Assembly (NCBI RefSeq): GCF_001006005.1
Contig: NZ_CP011254.1
Location: 5,456,001-5,520,000, forward strand
Origin: Serratia fonticola
GTDB taxonomy: Bacteria > Pseudomonadota > Gammaproteobacteria > Enterobacterales > Enterobacteriaceae
Length of the DNA: 64,000 nucleotides
Reading direction: 5' to 3'
The notes under the pieces: model-generated
What the model saw: the letters and a program-made list of their open reading frames with translations, nothing else
What the model was told of the DNA's origin: nothing
Database searches by the model: none
Part shown: one piece after another, positions 17,818 through 27,712 of the stretch
Layout of the letters: every line of letters starts with the position of its first letter
Position numbering within the stretch: the first letter of the stretch is position 1
Translations under genes and position numbers: made by a program

Positions 17818-19092
17818 ATGAAATTATTAAATACCCTGGTTTGCATCATCGGATTAACCACATTTTCTGCCGCTGCCGCCCTGGTTAACCCAACGCATCT
17901 GGATGCGCTATACCAAAAGATCACCCTAGCCAACAAAACGGAATTGGGCCTGATCCATATCTATAGCGAATACCCGGATTACCGCTGGGTTAAAGATCCC
18001 ATCGAGGGCGTATCGGCAATCGATGACGTCGCACGGGCTGTGGTCTTTTATCAGCGTCAGTATCAATCAAACGGCTCTGCGGCAGACCTGGAAAAGGTTA
18101 AATCACTGGTGCAATTCATTCTCCACCAGCGAGCGGATAACGGCTATTTCTATAACTTTATCTACCCCGACCATTCCATTAATAAAACCTACAAAACCAG
18201 CGTAGCGGAACCCAACTGGTGGACATGGCGCGCCCTATGGGCATTGACTGAGGCTTACCCAACCCTGGCAAAGACGGATGCAACGCTGGCGAAAAAGGTG
18301 CATGAAACCATTTTCGCCACCACCGATGTCATTTATAAAGACTTTAACTTCAAGCAGACCCGCGGTGAAAAAGACGGTATCGCGGTCGCTGAGTGGTTAC
18401 CGCAGACCGCAGGCGATCAGGCGGGCGTATTGTTGATGGGCCTGAGTAATGCCTACTCGCTGGGCTCCAAGCCAGAAATTGAAAAAATGATGCGCGCATT
18501 AGCGGCGGGCATCATGCTGATGCAGGTTCAGGATACCTCCTCACCGGTAAACGGCGCGTTTTTAAGCTGGCAAAATATGTGGCACGGCTACGGTAACAAC
18601 CAGGCTTATGCTCTGCTTACGGCGGGCGAGAAGCTGGGCGACCGGGATATGATCAAGGCCGCGTTTAACGAACTGGATCATTTCCAACCCGCGCTCATCA
18701 AAAAAGGGCTGGCAAACTGGTTCACCGTTCAACAGAAAGGTGAAAAGGTCACCGTGATCGAGGAACAAAAGTTTGCCCAGATAGCCTATATCATCCGCCC
18801 GATGGTGTTTGCCAACGTCAAGGCCTGGCAAATATCACGCGATTCCGCTTATCTGCAGCAAGCCGTCGATTTATCCCTGTGGCTGTTTAAGCAGAACCCG
18901 GCAAAAGCGCAAATGTACTTCCCTGCCACCGGGATCGCATTTGACGGTATAGACTCCCCCACCAAGGTGAATAAAAACTCGGGGGCAGAGTCCACCATTG
19001 AAGCCTTGCTCACGCTGCAAATCGTGGAATCCATCCCTGAGGCTAAACGTCTGCTGGATGCCGCGTTAACCAAACTGGATATCGAGCGTTAA
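17818..19092 (+). CDS. Periplasmic protein of unknown function, probable alpha/alpha-toroid glycosidase-like
   Basis: 424 residues with an N-terminal Sec signal (MKLLNTLVCIIGLTTFSAAA). The mature protein is rich in helices with regularly spaced aromatic and acidic residues (QRADNGYFYNFIYPDH near 105, EPNWWTWRALWALTEAYP near 137, LSWQNMWHGYGNNQAYALL near 248). This pattern recalls six-hairpin (alpha/alpha)6 sugar-active enzymes, but I cannot assign a family. It is the last gene of the sugar operon, 37 bp after the porin. A periplasmic trimming enzyme acting before uptake is the best inference. The acid residues that might be catalytic cannot be named with confidence. Confidence 0.65.
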   Translation: MKLLNTLVCIIGLTTFSAAAALVNPTHLDALYQKITLANKTELGLIHIYSEYPDYRWVKDPIEGVSAIDDVARAVVFYQRQYQSNGSAADLEKVKSLVQFILHQRADNGYFYNFIYPDHSINKTYKTSVAEPNWWTWRALWALTEAYPTLAKTDATLAKKVHETIFATTDVIYKDFNFKQTRGEKDGIAVAEWLPQTAGDQAGVLLMGLSNAYSLGSKPEIEKMMRALAAGIMLMQVQDTSSPVNGAFLSWQNMWHGYGNNQAYALLTAGEKLGDRDMIKAAFNELDHFQPALIKKGLANWFTVQQKGEKVTVIEEQKFAQIAYIIRPMVFANVKAWQISRDSAYLQQAVDLSLWLFKQNPAKAQMYFPATGIAFDGIDSPTKVNKNSGAESTIEALLTLQIVESIPEAKRLLDAALTKLDIER

Positions 19093-19110
19093 TCCCAACC
19101 GACTGACCAT

Positions 19111-19132
19111 GGGGCGCTGCATACGGCGCCCC
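19111..19132. repeat. Dispersed GC-rich palindrome, copy 2, in the gap 19093-19427
   Basis: GGGGCGCTGCATACGGCGCC then CC, 19 bp after the sugar operon's last stop. It could serve as the operon's terminator hairpin, though no T tract follows. The rest of the 335-bp gap holds only a shorter GCGACGG/CCGTCGC inverted repeat (19294-19316) and the probable mtfA promoter. Confidence 0.7.
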
Positions 19133-19427
19133 AACGGCCAAACATGTGCGAACCTTACCAAACCCCATGCTAAAAATACGGGTCTACTCCCGCTTAGATT
19201 TTCTATGTGGGCGTTTGATCACAGACAAACTTAAGCGTAAGTGATTGAATAGTAGCGCAGAGCAAGGTTTTAATCCGCATAGCGGGTAGCCTTGCGACGG
19301 TTTGCAAGGCCGTCGCGTTCAGCCACTCCGGCAGCTCTGCGTGAAACGCTTGCTATAGTGCCCCCTTTTGCGGCATGTTGACATTATCACCCCAGCCGAA
19401 TGTTCCAGTGACCCTTAGAGCAACGCA

Positions 19428-20216
19428 ATGATTAAATGGCCGTGGAAAGCAAATCAAGCGCAGGCGGAAACGTTTGCAGAATGGCAGGAAGCCCTGTCCA
19501 TCCCCCTGCTCTCACCTTTGGATGAGCAAGAGCAGCGGCGTTTGGTGGCGGTTGCCAGCCAGATTTTGCAAAATAAACGCATCGTGCCTTTACAAGGGTT
19601 GGAACTGACATCCCTGATGCAGGCGCGTATTGCCCTGCTGTTTGCATTGCCCGTGATGGAACTGGGGGCAGAATGCCTGGACGGTTTTAACGAGGTCCTG
19701 CTCTACCCAACCCCCTTCGTGGTGGAAGATGAATGGCAGGATGATATTGGTCTGGTGCATTCCGGGCCGGTGGTGCAAGCAGGCCAAAGCTGGGAACAGG
19801 GGCCTATCGTGCTCAACTGGCTAGACGTGCAAGACTCCTTCGACCTTTCCGGCTTCAACCTGGTGATCCATGAAGCGGTGCACAAGCTGGATATGCGTAA
19901 TGGCGGCACCGCTACCGGCGTGCCCCCAATCCCGCTGCGCGATATCGCCGCCTGGGAATACGATTTACACGCCGCGATGGAAAATCTGCAGGACGAAATC
20001 GATATGGTGGGTGAAGAAGCTGCCAGCATGGATGCCTACGCCGCCAGCGATCCGGCAGAGTGCTTTGCCGTGCTTTCCGAGTACTTTTTTAGCGCCCCTG
20101 AGCTGCTGGCCAACCGCTTCCCCGCTTTGTACGAGCACTTTTGCCGCTTCTACAAACAAAACCCACTGGCCCGTTTGCAGCGTTGGTATGCAGACAGCGA
20201 GCCACAACGGGACTGA
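19428..20216 (+). CDS. mtfA: MtfA, Mlc-binding zinc peptidase
   Basis: 262 residues, the normal length. MtfA binds and inactivates the glucose repressor Mlc and has aminopeptidase activity. The zinc motif [12 protein letters not shown] (HExxH, near residues 148-159) and the downstream [20 protein letters not shown] segment with the third-ligand Glu are intact. The flanking [20 protein letters not shown] is characteristic. It is cytosolic, with no signal peptide. The start ATG 19428 has only a weak GAG ribosome site. It is monocistronic and lies directly upstream of tRNA-Asn. Confidence 0.93.
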   Translation: MIKWPWKANQAQAETFAEWQEALSIPLLSPLDEQEQRRLVAVASQILQNKRIVPLQGLELTSLMQARIALLFALPVMELGAECLDGFNEVLLYPTPFVVEDEWQDDIGLVHSGPVVQAGQSWEQGPIVLNWLDVQDSFDLSGFNLVIHEAVHKLDMRNGGTATGVPPIPLRDIAAWEYDLHAAMENLQDEIDMVGEEAASMDAYAASDPAECFAVLSEYFFSAPELLANRFPALYEHFCRFYKQNPLARLQRWYADSEPQRD

Positions 20217-20292
20217 GTTTGCTCAGATGATGAGCTGTCGCACCCCCAGAATCAATTTTGCGTTGACACGATCTGCACGGCTGGATATGATG

Positions 20293-20419
20293 CGCCCCGT
20301 TCACACGATTCCTCTGTAGTTCAGTCGGTAGAACGGCGGACTGTTAATCCGTATGTCACTGGTTCGAGTCCAGTCAGAGGAGCCATATTTAGAAAAGCCC
20401 GCTTAGGCAACTAAGCGGG
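20293..20419. repeat. 127-bp tRNA-Asn block, copy 1
   Basis: This stretch, from CGCCCCGTTCACACGATT through the tRNA to the right arm of its terminator, is repeated without mismatch at 43557-43683. The match stops sharply at both ends, which marks a duplicated or homogenised transcription unit. Confidence 0.85.
20310..20385 (+). tRNA. tRNA-Asn (anticodon GTT)
   Basis: 76 nt with an encoded 3' CCA. The acceptor arms TCCTCTG and CAGAGGA pair, the D-arm is GTTC-AGTCGGTAGAAC, the anticodon arm CGGACTGTTAATCCG places GTT at 20343-20345, and the T-arm CTGGTTCGAGTCCAG is standard. An identical gene lies at 43574-43649. A terminator follows at once. Confidence 0.97.
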
Positions 20420-20425
20420 CTTTTT
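20394..20425 (+). terminator. Terminator after tRNA-Asn (copy 1)
   Basis: AAGCCCGCTTAG, loop GCAA, CTAAGCGGGCTT, then a run of five T. A classic intrinsic terminator for the tRNA transcript. Confidence 0.9.
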
Positions 20426-20642
20426 GCATTTCAGTAACTGCTAGCCATGCAAAACTCTGGTGTTTCAAGTCATTCAATGACAAACATAGTCTGGGTCACA
20501 TTGAAATATGCAGCAACCGGGGCTGGCGTCACTGACGCTAGCCCAGAGGCCTTCGAAAAGGCCTCGTCGTTAGGACAGGGAAATCTGTTATGCAGGGAAT
20601 ATTTCAGATTGTTCGAGAGCTTACTGGATAAATGCTAGCGTA

Positions 20643-21917
20643 TTAATAATCCACGGCGTCACGAATAATCGGGCAGGTCATACAGTGGCCACCTCCTCGC
20701 CCGCGGCCCAGTTCGCTCCCCACAATCTCAATCACCTCAACCCCTTCTTTGCGCAGCTGAGTATTGGTTTTGGTATTACGGTCGTAAGCCAGCACCACAC
20801 CAGGAGAGAGCGCTACCATGTTGTTGCCGCTGTCCCACTGTTGGCGTTCGGTGTCGTAGTCGTTGCCTTCGGTTTCCACCACCCGCAGTTTTTTCAGGTT
20901 CAATGCCCCGGCAATGGCCTCGACAAAGGTGCCTTTATCGCGGCTCAGCTTCATGCCGGTTGGGCCATCATCCGGGCGCAGTGAGAAGGTTTTGATCTGA
21001 TTGACGATCGCCGGGTAGAGCGTCACCACATCACGGTCGCAGAAGGTAAATACCGTATCCAGGTGCATCGCGGCACGCAGTTTCGGCATGGCGGCAATCA
21101 TGACCCGTTCAACGCCGGAATGCTTGTTGGCAAACAGCGCGGCGGCCAGTTGGGTGATCGCCTGATGCGAAGTACGCTCACTCATCCCAATCAGCACGGT
21201 TTTGTTGCCGATCGGCATCACGTCCCCGCCTTCGAGCGTGGCGGTACCGTGGTGCACCGTTGGGTCCCCCCACCAGACGTTAACATTGGCTTCGCCAAAG
21301 TCCGGGTGGAACTTATAGATCGCCGTGGTCAAAATGGTCTCTTCGTGACGGGCTGGCCAATACAGTGGGTTCAAGGTCACGCCGCCGTAGATCCAGCAGG
21401 TGGTATCACGGGTATATAAGGTATTCGGCAGCGGTGGCAGCAGGTATTCGGTAATGCCCACCGCTTCGCGGATCAGCTTCAACTCTTCATGGTCCGCGTA
21501 GCCTTCTTTGGCCAGTTCGGTAGTAGAAAGGCCACCGATCAGTACCTCCGCTAACGCCCGTGGTGCCAGGCCATCCAGGAAGCTGCGGGTTTCATTCAAG
21601 ATCCCCAGCGACACTTCATTAGGCACAATCTGCTGATCCAGGATCCATTTTCTGGCTTCGGGCAACGCCAGGGTTTCGGCCAGCAGGTTATGCATTTCCA
21701 CCACATCTACGCCGCGTTCGCGCATCTTGGTCATAAAGTCAAAATGGTCACGCTTGGCGCGCTCAACCCACAGCACGTCATCAAACAACAGCTCATCACA
21801 ATTACTGGGTGTCAGCCGGTTATGCGCCTTGCCAGGGGCACAGACCATGACTTTATGCAATTTCCCTACTTCTGAATGAACACCAAACTTGGACTGCGTG
21901 TTTTCTTTAGTCGACAT
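20643..21917 (-). CDS. arcA: Arginine deiminase
   Basis: 424 residues from ATG 21917 ([20 protein letters not shown]), with GAGG upstream; the longer frame to 21977 runs into arcD. It hydrolyses arginine to citrulline and ammonia, the first step of the deiminase pathway. Motifs: [12 protein letters not shown] at the N-terminus, the FDDVLW acidic patch, the His-containing [10 protein letters not shown] and [10 protein letters not shown] stretches, and the C-terminal catalytic Cys in [17 protein letters not shown]. It follows arcD with 16 bp between. No arcB or arcC follows: the gene faces a tRNA-Asn terminator instead. Two GC hairpins at about 20520-20565 may end the transcript. Confidence 0.95.
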   Translation of the reverse strand: MSTKENTQSKFGVHSEVGKLHKVMVCAPGKAHNRLTPSNCDELLFDDVLWVERAKRDHFDFMTKMRERGVDVVEMHNLLAETLALPEARKWILDQQIVPNEVSLGILNETRSFLDGLAPRALAEVLIGGLSTTELAKEGYADHEELKLIREAVGITEYLLPPLPNTLYTRDTTCWIYGGVTLNPLYWPARHEETILTTAIYKFHPDFGEANVNVWWGDPTVHHGTATLEGGDVMPIGNKTVLIGMSERTSHQAITQLAAALFANKHSGVERVMIAAMPKLRAAMHLDTVFTFCDRDVVTLYPAIVNQIKTFSLRPDDGPTGMKLSRDKGTFVEAIAGALNLKKLRVVETEGNDYDTERQQWDSGNNMVALSPGVVLAYDRNTKTNTQLRKEGVEVIEIVGSELGRGRGGGHCMTCPIIRDAVDY

Positions 21918-21933
21918 AATGAACTTGCCTCGA

Positions 21934-23454
21934 TCAGATTGTGATAACGCCAGTGGCAATGCTGTAGATTGCAGCAATGGCGGCGACCATAACGATTACA
22001 AAGAGCCCCATCTCGGCCGGGGTGAACACTTTTGCGTGCTGTTCACGTTTAGCCATAATGTAGAGCAGCGTACCTGGGCCATAGATGATGGCGGAGAGCA
22101 GCAGATATTTCATACCACCGGCGTACAGCATCAGCAGTGCGTAGAAGGTGGCGATCAGCGCGAAGATCAGATCCTTTTTATGATCGCGTTTATCGGTTTC
22201 GTAGGTTTCGCCGGTCAGGGCCAGCTTCAGCCCATAGGCACCCACCAACAGATAAGGGATCAGCGTCAGGGAGCTGGTCAATTCGAGCGCCAGCTGGAAG
22301 GCGTAATCACTAAACAGCGTCAGGATTAAGAACACCTGAATGGTGATGTTGGTCAGCCAGACGGCGGAAGAGGGCACCGCATTGCTGTTTTCGGTGGCGA
22401 ACACCTTCGGCATACTCTTGCTTTTCGCGGCGGAAAACAGCACTTCTGCCGCCAGCAAAGACCAGGAGAGATAAGCGCCCAGCACCGAAACAATCAGGCC
22501 CACGCTGATGAAGATTGCCCCCCAGCGCCCCACGATAGCTTCCAACACGCCCGCCATTGAAGGTTGGCGCAACGCCGCCAGATCGGGACGGAGCAGCACG
22601 CCGTAAGACAGCATGGTGATCAGCACCAACAGGCACAGCACCCCGATGAACCCCAGCACCGTGGCAATCCCCACGTGGCTGCGTTCTTTGGCATAGCGGG
22701 AATAGACGCTGGCACCTTCAATCCCCAGGAACACGAATACCGTCACCAGCATGGTGCTACGCACCTGGCTGAACAGGGATTCAGGTTCCGCGGTAGGGAC
22801 GATGGCGGCAGCCGCATGGCCCACATAGCCGTAGTCGTTAAGATGAGAGAAATCCCCCACGCTAGCCAAAGAGGCTGCGGTCTCTGGCGTTCCCCAGAAG
22901 TTGAGTGCAAACACGTCACTTTTGAAGGCAAAGATCAGCACAATAATAAAGATGAGGATCGGCAGGATTTTAGCGATGGTGGCAATGGTGTTGATAGCTG
23001 CGGCGCTTTTCACCCCGCGCAGTACCAGAATGTGGAATCCCCAAAGAATAACCGAGGCGAACAACACCGCGGGAATGGTATTACCGTCGCCAAATATCGG
23101 GAAGAAGGCCCCCAGAGTAGATTTGATCAGCACAAAGTAAGAGACGTTACCAATACAGGTCCCGGCCCAGAAGCCAAGTGCAGCGGCAAAGCCCAGATAA
23201 TCACCGAATCCGGCTTTGGCATAGATAAACACGCCGGAATCGAGATCGGGTTTACGTTGCGCCAGCGTTTGGAACACAAAGGCCAGCATTAACATCCCAC
23301 CACCGGCAATACACCAAGCGATGATGGCACCAAATCCCCCCGTTGCGCGTCCAAAGGTCGCCGGCAAGGAAAATATCCCAGCCCCTATCATGGACCCTAC
23401 CACCAGAGCGGTGAGAGACCATAGGGACAATTTATTCGTTGATGAGCTCGTCAT
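21934..23454 (-). CDS. arcD: Arginine/ornithine antiporter
   Basis: 506 residues with about 12-13 membrane segments, an APC-superfamily basic-amino-acid exchanger. The first helix carries [12 protein letters not shown], the unwound substrate-binding segment of APC proteins. It swaps external arginine for internal ornithine at no energy cost and feeds arcA, encoded 16 bp downstream. The start ATG 23454 follows an AT-rich upstream region of 700 bp. The arcD-arcA order is known from several arginine deiminase operons. Agmatine or lysine exchange is possible but less likely beside arginine deiminase. Confidence 0.9.
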   Translation of the reverse strand: MTSSSTNKLSLWSLTALVVGSMIGAGIFSLPATFGRATGGFGAIIAWCIAGGGMLMLAFVFQTLAQRKPDLDSGVFIYAKAGFGDYLGFAAALGFWAGTCIGNVSYFVLIKSTLGAFFPIFGDGNTIPAVLFASVILWGFHILVLRGVKSAAAINTIATIAKILPILIFIIVLIFAFKSDVFALNFWGTPETAASLASVGDFSHLNDYGYVGHAAAAIVPTAEPESLFSQVRSTMLVTVFVFLGIEGASVYSRYAKERSHVGIATVLGFIGVLCLLVLITMLSYGVLLRPDLAALRQPSMAGVLEAIVGRWGAIFISVGLIVSVLGAYLSWSLLAAEVLFSAAKSKSMPKVFATENSNAVPSSAVWLTNITIQVFLILTLFSDYAFQLALELTSSLTLIPYLLVGAYGLKLALTGETYETDKRDHKKDLIFALIATFYALLMLYAGGMKYLLLSAIIYGPGTLLYIMAKREQHAKVFTPAEMGLFVIVMVAAIAAIYSIATGVITI

Positions 23455-24155
23455 GGTTTTCTTTACAGATACCTATTTTTATTAAGAGACAAAGTAATAA
23501 CCAGCCCTAATCGAATTAGAATAAAATCATTTATCTAATTTGATAGAAAAAACCGCTATAACAATGTCGACGATATGTCTACCGACCCTATTAAATTAAG
23601 GCGGTTGTAAAAATGCAAAAGCTTATAACTCATAACGCAATAACTTATATATGAATATCTACACCTCAGACGGCATTTAATTTAAGATAAGATTAATCTC
23701 ACATAAAACAAAACTCTTCTAAAATGCATTCACGTTTAGCTGTTGTTTAAGATTATAAAAATATTTAATTGACACTATTTAGCGCTTACGTTGATTTTTA
23801 TCATGGCGTGATTTATTTTTGGCGAAAATCTTGAAATGGAGTAACTTAAATTCTCATCTTAAATAAAAATTTTTACATATCCTTAAAAGTCTCTCATACA
23901 AATGATGAATTAAAAAATCCGGATAGACTCCTGCAACAAACGAATTTCAATTTACATCAGCAGTACATTATGTGAACAGTTTCGTTTGATGTCTTTGGCT
24001 TATCATGCCATGTTCCTCTTGCTACACATCACCTGATAAGGGTTTATTGCTAATGCTTTGCCACTATTTAGCTAACCAAATGTAAATAAATTGTTTCCCC
24101 CAGCCTGCCCGGCGTTCCAATAATGAAGCCATGTTAATTGGAACGAGTGCATGAC
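23455..24155. other. Long AT-rich divergent intergenic region (arcD / sulfur-salvage operon)
   Basis: About 700 bp without a credible gene, much more AT-rich than its neighbours. It must hold the promoters of arcD (leftward) and the flavin-monooxygenase operon (rightward). An FNR-like sequence TTGATTTTTATCAT lies at 23791-23804 (one mismatch to TTGAT-N4-ATCAA), about 340 bp from the arcD start. I could not identify good ArgR, CysB or Cbl boxes by eye. Confidence 0.5.
23791..23804. promoter_or_regulatory. Possible FNR/ANR-type site
   Basis: TTGATTTTTATCAT matches the FNR consensus TTGAT-N4-ATCAA except for the last base. Anaerobic induction is usual for arginine deiminase operons, which supports it. 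Its distance from the arcD start and the AT-rich background weaken it. Confidence 0.35.
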
Positions 24156-25169
24156 ATGTCTTATCGAATCAGCCTGCTTGATAAAAGCCCGGTTGCAGCA
24201 ACGGAAACCGCGTCTGATGCCTTACAGCGCACGCTGTACTTGGCAAAACAGGCCGAAGCCTGGGGCTATCATCGCTTCTGGATTGCTGAGCACCACAATA
24301 GCCCTCACCTCGCCAGCCCTTCACCAGAACTGGTGATTGCCTGGATCCTTGGCCAGACTCGCCATATCCGTGTGGGTTCCGGTGGCGTGATGCTGCAGCA
24401 TTACAGCCCGTATAAGGTGGCTGAAAACTTCAACCTGCTGGCCTCATTGGCACCTGGCCGTATCGATCTTGGCGTAGGCAAGGCCCCTGGCGGGTTGCCA
24501 TTGGCAACACGGGCACTGCAACAAGGTCTTCATCAGCAAGAGAAAGGTTCGTTTGCCGAGCAGCTTGCGCAGCTTGATAACTGGCTCTCCTTGCCCGCCG
24601 CAGACGAAGGAGATGATGCGCTACAAGCCACCCCTATCCCGCCGCATGTTGCAGACCGTTTCCTGCTAGGAGCCAGCAACGAGAGCGCTTTGCTGGCAGC
24701 ACAGCTGGACTGGAACTTCGTTTTCGCGGCTCATCTTAATGGCGATAAATCCCTGATGAGAGAAGTCATTACTACCTGGCGAGACCATAGCCAACGCGAC
24801 ACGCTGGTGGCCGTGCAGGTGATTGTCGCCGCGAGCGAAGCCGAGGCAACTGAGCTGGCGGCTCAGGTGGAGATATGGGGGGTTGAGCTTGAGAATGGTC
24901 AACGCGTGACCGTGGCAAGTGAGGCTCAGGCCCAGGCCTTTGCCCGCCAGGCGGGTAGCCCTGCCCGTCTGATTGAACAACGTACCCGTTCGCTGATCAA
25001 AGGCACCCCCGCAACCGTCCATGCGGAGCTTTCCGCCTTGCAGCAAGCGTTTGGAATCGACGAATTCATCATTGATACCCCGATCGCCGAGGGATCGGCG
25101 CGGATCGCTTCATTGCACCTGCTCGCGGAAGGTATTGCGAGCTACGCCACCGAAAATGAATCCGCCTAA
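24156..25169 (+). CDS. LLM-class flavin-dependent oxidoreductase (CmoO/YtmO-like)
   Basis: About 337 residues from ATG 24156 (MSYRISLLDKSPVA); the frame extends to a TTG at 24138. It is a luciferase-like (beta/alpha)8 barrel of the MsnO8 group: LLDKSPV near the start, GYHRFWIAEHHN near 45, RIRVGSGGVML-type FMN segment near 75, and APGRIDLGVGKAPGG near 105. It begins an operon with a deacylase, a second monooxygenase, a two-SBP amino-acid importer and an acetyltransferase, the set found in the Bacillus ytm/cmo operon for S-modified cysteine salvage. The proposed role is FMN-dependent oxidative handling of the S-substituent. Confidence 0.82.
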   Translation: MSYRISLLDKSPVAATETASDALQRTLYLAKQAEAWGYHRFWIAEHHNSPHLASPSPELVIAWILGQTRHIRVGSGGVMLQHYSPYKVAENFNLLASLAPGRIDLGVGKAPGGLPLATRALQQGLHQQEKGSFAEQLAQLDNWLSLPAADEGDDALQATPIPPHVADRFLLGASNESALLAAQLDWNFVFAAHLNGDKSLMREVITTWRDHSQRDTLVAVQVIVAASEAEATELAAQVEIWGVELENGQRVTVASEAQAQAFARQAGSPARLIEQRTRSLIKGTPATVHAELSALQQAFGIDEFIIDTPIAEGSARIASLHLLAEGIASYATENESA

Positions 25170-25179
25170 AGGGTAAAAG

Positions 25180-26301
25180 ATGACATTTGCACAGCAACTC
25201 ATTGACTGGCGGCGCGAGCTGCATCGCAACCCGGAACTTTCCGGGCAGGAAATAGCCACCACCGCACGGCTGCGCCACTGGCTCGAATCCGCTGGGCTGC
25301 GTTTACTGCCGTATGATCTGACCACGGGCGTTGTCGCCGAGGTCGGCCAAGGTGAAAAAGTCATAGCCTTACGTGCTGATATTGATGCATTGCCGATTGA
25401 AGAAGCCACCGGCGCCCCCTTTAGTTCACGACATAAAGGCGTCATGCATGCTTGCGGACATGATGTTCACAGCAGTGTGATCCTGGGAGCGGCATTGCTG
25501 CTGAAAACACGTGAACCGCAACTGGCTGGTCGGGTGCGGTTGCTGTTTCAACCTGCGGAAGAAAACTTCACCGGGGCCAGGATGTTGATACAGGCTGGCG
25601 TTCTGCATGGCGTGAGCGCCATTTTTGGCATGCATAATGAGCCCGGTCTGCCGGTGGGAACCTTTGCCTCCAGAGGAGGCCCCTTTTATGCCAACGTCGA
25701 TCGCTTCGTGATTGGCGTAAAAGGCAAGGGAGCCCATGCGGCACGCCCGCATGAGGGCGTGGATGCGATCGTGCTGGCCAGCCAACTGGTGACGGCGTTC
25801 CAGAACATCACCAGCCGCAACATTAATACGCTGGAATCCGCCATTGTCAGCGTTACCCGTATTCAAGGTGGTAATACCTGGAACGTGTTACCCGAAAAGG
25901 TTGAGCTCGAAGGCACAATACGCACGCACTCTGCCGATGTACAGCGCCAGGTTGAAGGGCATATACGCCAGATCGCAGCCGGGTTGGCTGCCGCCTTCGG
26001 TGCAGAGATTGAGGTGACGTGGTTTGCCGGGCCGACCATGCTGATCAACGACGAAAAATGGGCAGCCTTTGCGACCGAAGTTGCCCAGGCAGAAGGCTAT
26101 CAAACCCAGACCGCCGCCTTGCATATGGGGGGCGAGGATTTTGCCGCCTATCTGCAGCAGATCCCCGGTGCGTTTGTCAGCATCGGCAGCGCCAGTGAAT
26201 ACGGCCTGCATCATCCGGCATTTAGCCCTGATGAAGCCATGATTGAAGACGCCGCACGCTATTTTTCGGCGTTGGCCGAAAAAGCACTGCAAGCTATCTG
26301 A
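25180..26301 (+). CDS. M20-family amidohydrolase (SndA/YtnL-like N-acyl amino acid deacylase)
   Basis: 373 residues, typical of the M20D amidohydrolases. The di-metal ligands are visible in HACGHDVHSS (near 88-97), the catalytic/ligand pair in LFQPAEEN (near 124-131) and MGGEDFAAYL (near 313-322), with a lid domain between about 175 and 290. It is cytosolic. Relatives remove N-acetyl groups from cysteine derivatives. Starting 11 bp after the LLM gene, it would release free cysteine or its S-oxide once oxygenation is complete. Hippurate or IAA-conjugate hydrolase activity cannot be excluded on motif alone; the operon favours N-acetylcysteine-type substrates. Confidence 0.86.
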   Translation: MTFAQQLIDWRRELHRNPELSGQEIATTARLRHWLESAGLRLLPYDLTTGVVAEVGQGEKVIALRADIDALPIEEATGAPFSSRHKGVMHACGHDVHSSVILGAALLLKTREPQLAGRVRLLFQPAEENFTGARMLIQAGVLHGVSAIFGMHNEPGLPVGTFASRGGPFYANVDRFVIGVKGKGAHAARPHEGVDAIVLASQLVTAFQNITSRNINTLESAIVSVTRIQGGNTWNVLPEKVELEGTIRTHSADVQRQVEGHIRQIAAGLAAAFGAEIEVTWFAGPTMLINDEKWAAFATEVAQAEGYQTQTAALHMGGEDFAAYLQQIPGAFVSIGSASEYGLHHPAFSPDEAMIEDAARYFSALAEKALQAI

Positions 26302-26368
26302 CAGAGTTAATCAATTCCTTGGGAATATATCCCTAGAGATATCCATTGTCTGAAAATGAGGGTTAAAC

Positions 26369-27685
26369 ATGTCTTTAAACCGACAATTGCGCTTGGGATC
26401 AATATTACACGGCGCATCTGGCAATATGTCCGCATGGCGACACCCGGCAGCACAGGCAGATGCCAGCATTAATTTTGACTTCGTCAAAAACACGGCCATC
26501 AAGGCCGAAGAGGGAAAGCTTGATTTCCTGTTTGTGGCTGACGGCTTATATATTAATGAGAAATCCATACCGCACTTTCTGAATCGCTTTGAGCCACTGA
26601 CGGTATTATCTGCGCTCGCCGTGATTACCAGCCGTTTGGGGTTAGTGGGCACCGTATCGACGTCCTACAGTGAACCCTTCACCGTGGCACGTCAGTTTGC
26701 CAGCCTTGACCATCTCAGCAACGGCAGAGCTGGCTGGAACGTGGTGACCTCACCGCTGGAGGGATCGGCGAAGAACTTTTCCCGCGAAAAACACCCTGAG
26801 CATGCATTGCGTTACCGCATCGCCGATGAATATCTGGATGTAGTAAAAGGGCTTTGGGATTCTTGGGAAGAAGATGCATTTACTCGCGATAAAGCCACCG
26901 GCCAATATTTTGATCCCGCCAAATTACATACGCTGGATCATCACGGCGACTTTTTCCAGGTGGCTGGCCCGCTGAATATTAGCCGCACGCCACAAGGTCG
27001 ACCCATTATATTTCAGGCTGGCGCTTCGGATGATGGGAAGAAATTAGCGGCACACCATGCCGATGCTATTTTCACCCACCATGAAACGCTGGAGGCGGCA
27101 CAGGAGTTTTATCGTGACGTAAAAAGCCAGCTTGAGCGCTTTGGCCGCCGCTCTGAGGAACTGCATATTTTTCAGGGTGTCAGCCTGATTGTCGGAAAAG
27201 ATGCCGAGGATGTTGAACGCCAGTATCAGGTGACCGCTGCCCTGGTTTCGATCAAAGACGCACTCAACTACCTTGGCCGTTATTTTGAGCACCACGATTT
27301 CAGCCAATACCCGCTGGATGCACCCTTCCCCGATGTGGGTGAGCTCGGGCAAAACAGCTTTCGCAGCACCACCGATGAAATCAAACGTAATGCCCGCGAA
27401 CGTGGCCTGACGTTGCGCCAGGTAGCGCTGGAAGCCGCAACTCCCCGCCCACGCTTTCACGGTACGGCACAACAGGTTGCCGATGGTCTGCAACACTGGT
27501 TCGACACCTTTGCGGCAGACGGTTTCATTATCCAGGGCGGTACGCCAGATACCTTCCCGCGTTTTGTCGATGAAGTGGTGCCCGTTCTACAAGCTCGCGG
27601 TCTTTTCCGTACGGAATACCCGGGCACGACACTGCGTGAAAGTCTGGGTCTGACATCGCCAGCTAATCAGTTCGCACCGCAATAA
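26369..27685 (+). CDS. NtaA/SnaA/DszA-family flavin monooxygenase (CmoJ/YtnJ-like)
   Basis: 438 residues. It shows the family's features: [19 protein letters not shown] at the start, a long insertion [21 protein letters not shown] near 168-188, and [19 protein letters not shown] near 212-230. These FMNH2-dependent oxygenases cleave C-N or C-S bonds. The relative in Bacillus, YtnJ/CmoJ, acts on N-acetyl S-substituted cysteines. A flavin reductase must be supplied from elsewhere; none is encoded in this operon. It lies between the deacylase and the transporter genes in the same direction, with a 67-bp gap upstream. Confidence 0.86.
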   Translation: MSLNRQLRLGSILHGASGNMSAWRHPAAQADASINFDFVKNTAIKAEEGKLDFLFVADGLYINEKSIPHFLNRFEPLTVLSALAVITSRLGLVGTVSTSYSEPFTVARQFASLDHLSNGRAGWNVVTSPLEGSAKNFSREKHPEHALRYRIADEYLDVVKGLWDSWEEDAFTRDKATGQYFDPAKLHTLDHHGDFFQVAGPLNISRTPQGRPIIFQAGASDDGKKLAAHHADAIFTHHETLEAAQEFYRDVKSQLERFGRRSEELHIFQGVSLIVGKDAEDVERQYQVTAALVSIKDALNYLGRYFEHHDFSQYPLDAPFPDVGELGQNSFRSTTDEIKRNARERGLTLRQVALEAATPRPRFHGTAQQVADGLQHWFDTFAADGFIIQGGTPDTFPRFVDEVVPVLQARGLFRTEYPGTTLRESLGLTSPANQFAPQ

Positions 27686-27712
27686 ACCCATAACGATAAA
27701 AGAGACAACGCT

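Noticed and set aside
20447..20638. 63-codon plus-strand frame between tRNA-Asn and arcA
   Set aside because: It crosses two GC hairpins at 20520-20565, lacks a ribosome site and resembles no protein.
22564..23292. 242-codon plus-strand frame inside arcD
   Set aside because: A His/Gln/Arg-rich mirror of the membrane protein's codons; arcD is certain on the minus strand.
23630..23930. ArgR boxes upstream of arcD
   Set aside because: Several TGAAT-like half-sites exist, but none pairs with a proper second half at the right distance in this AT-rich stretch.
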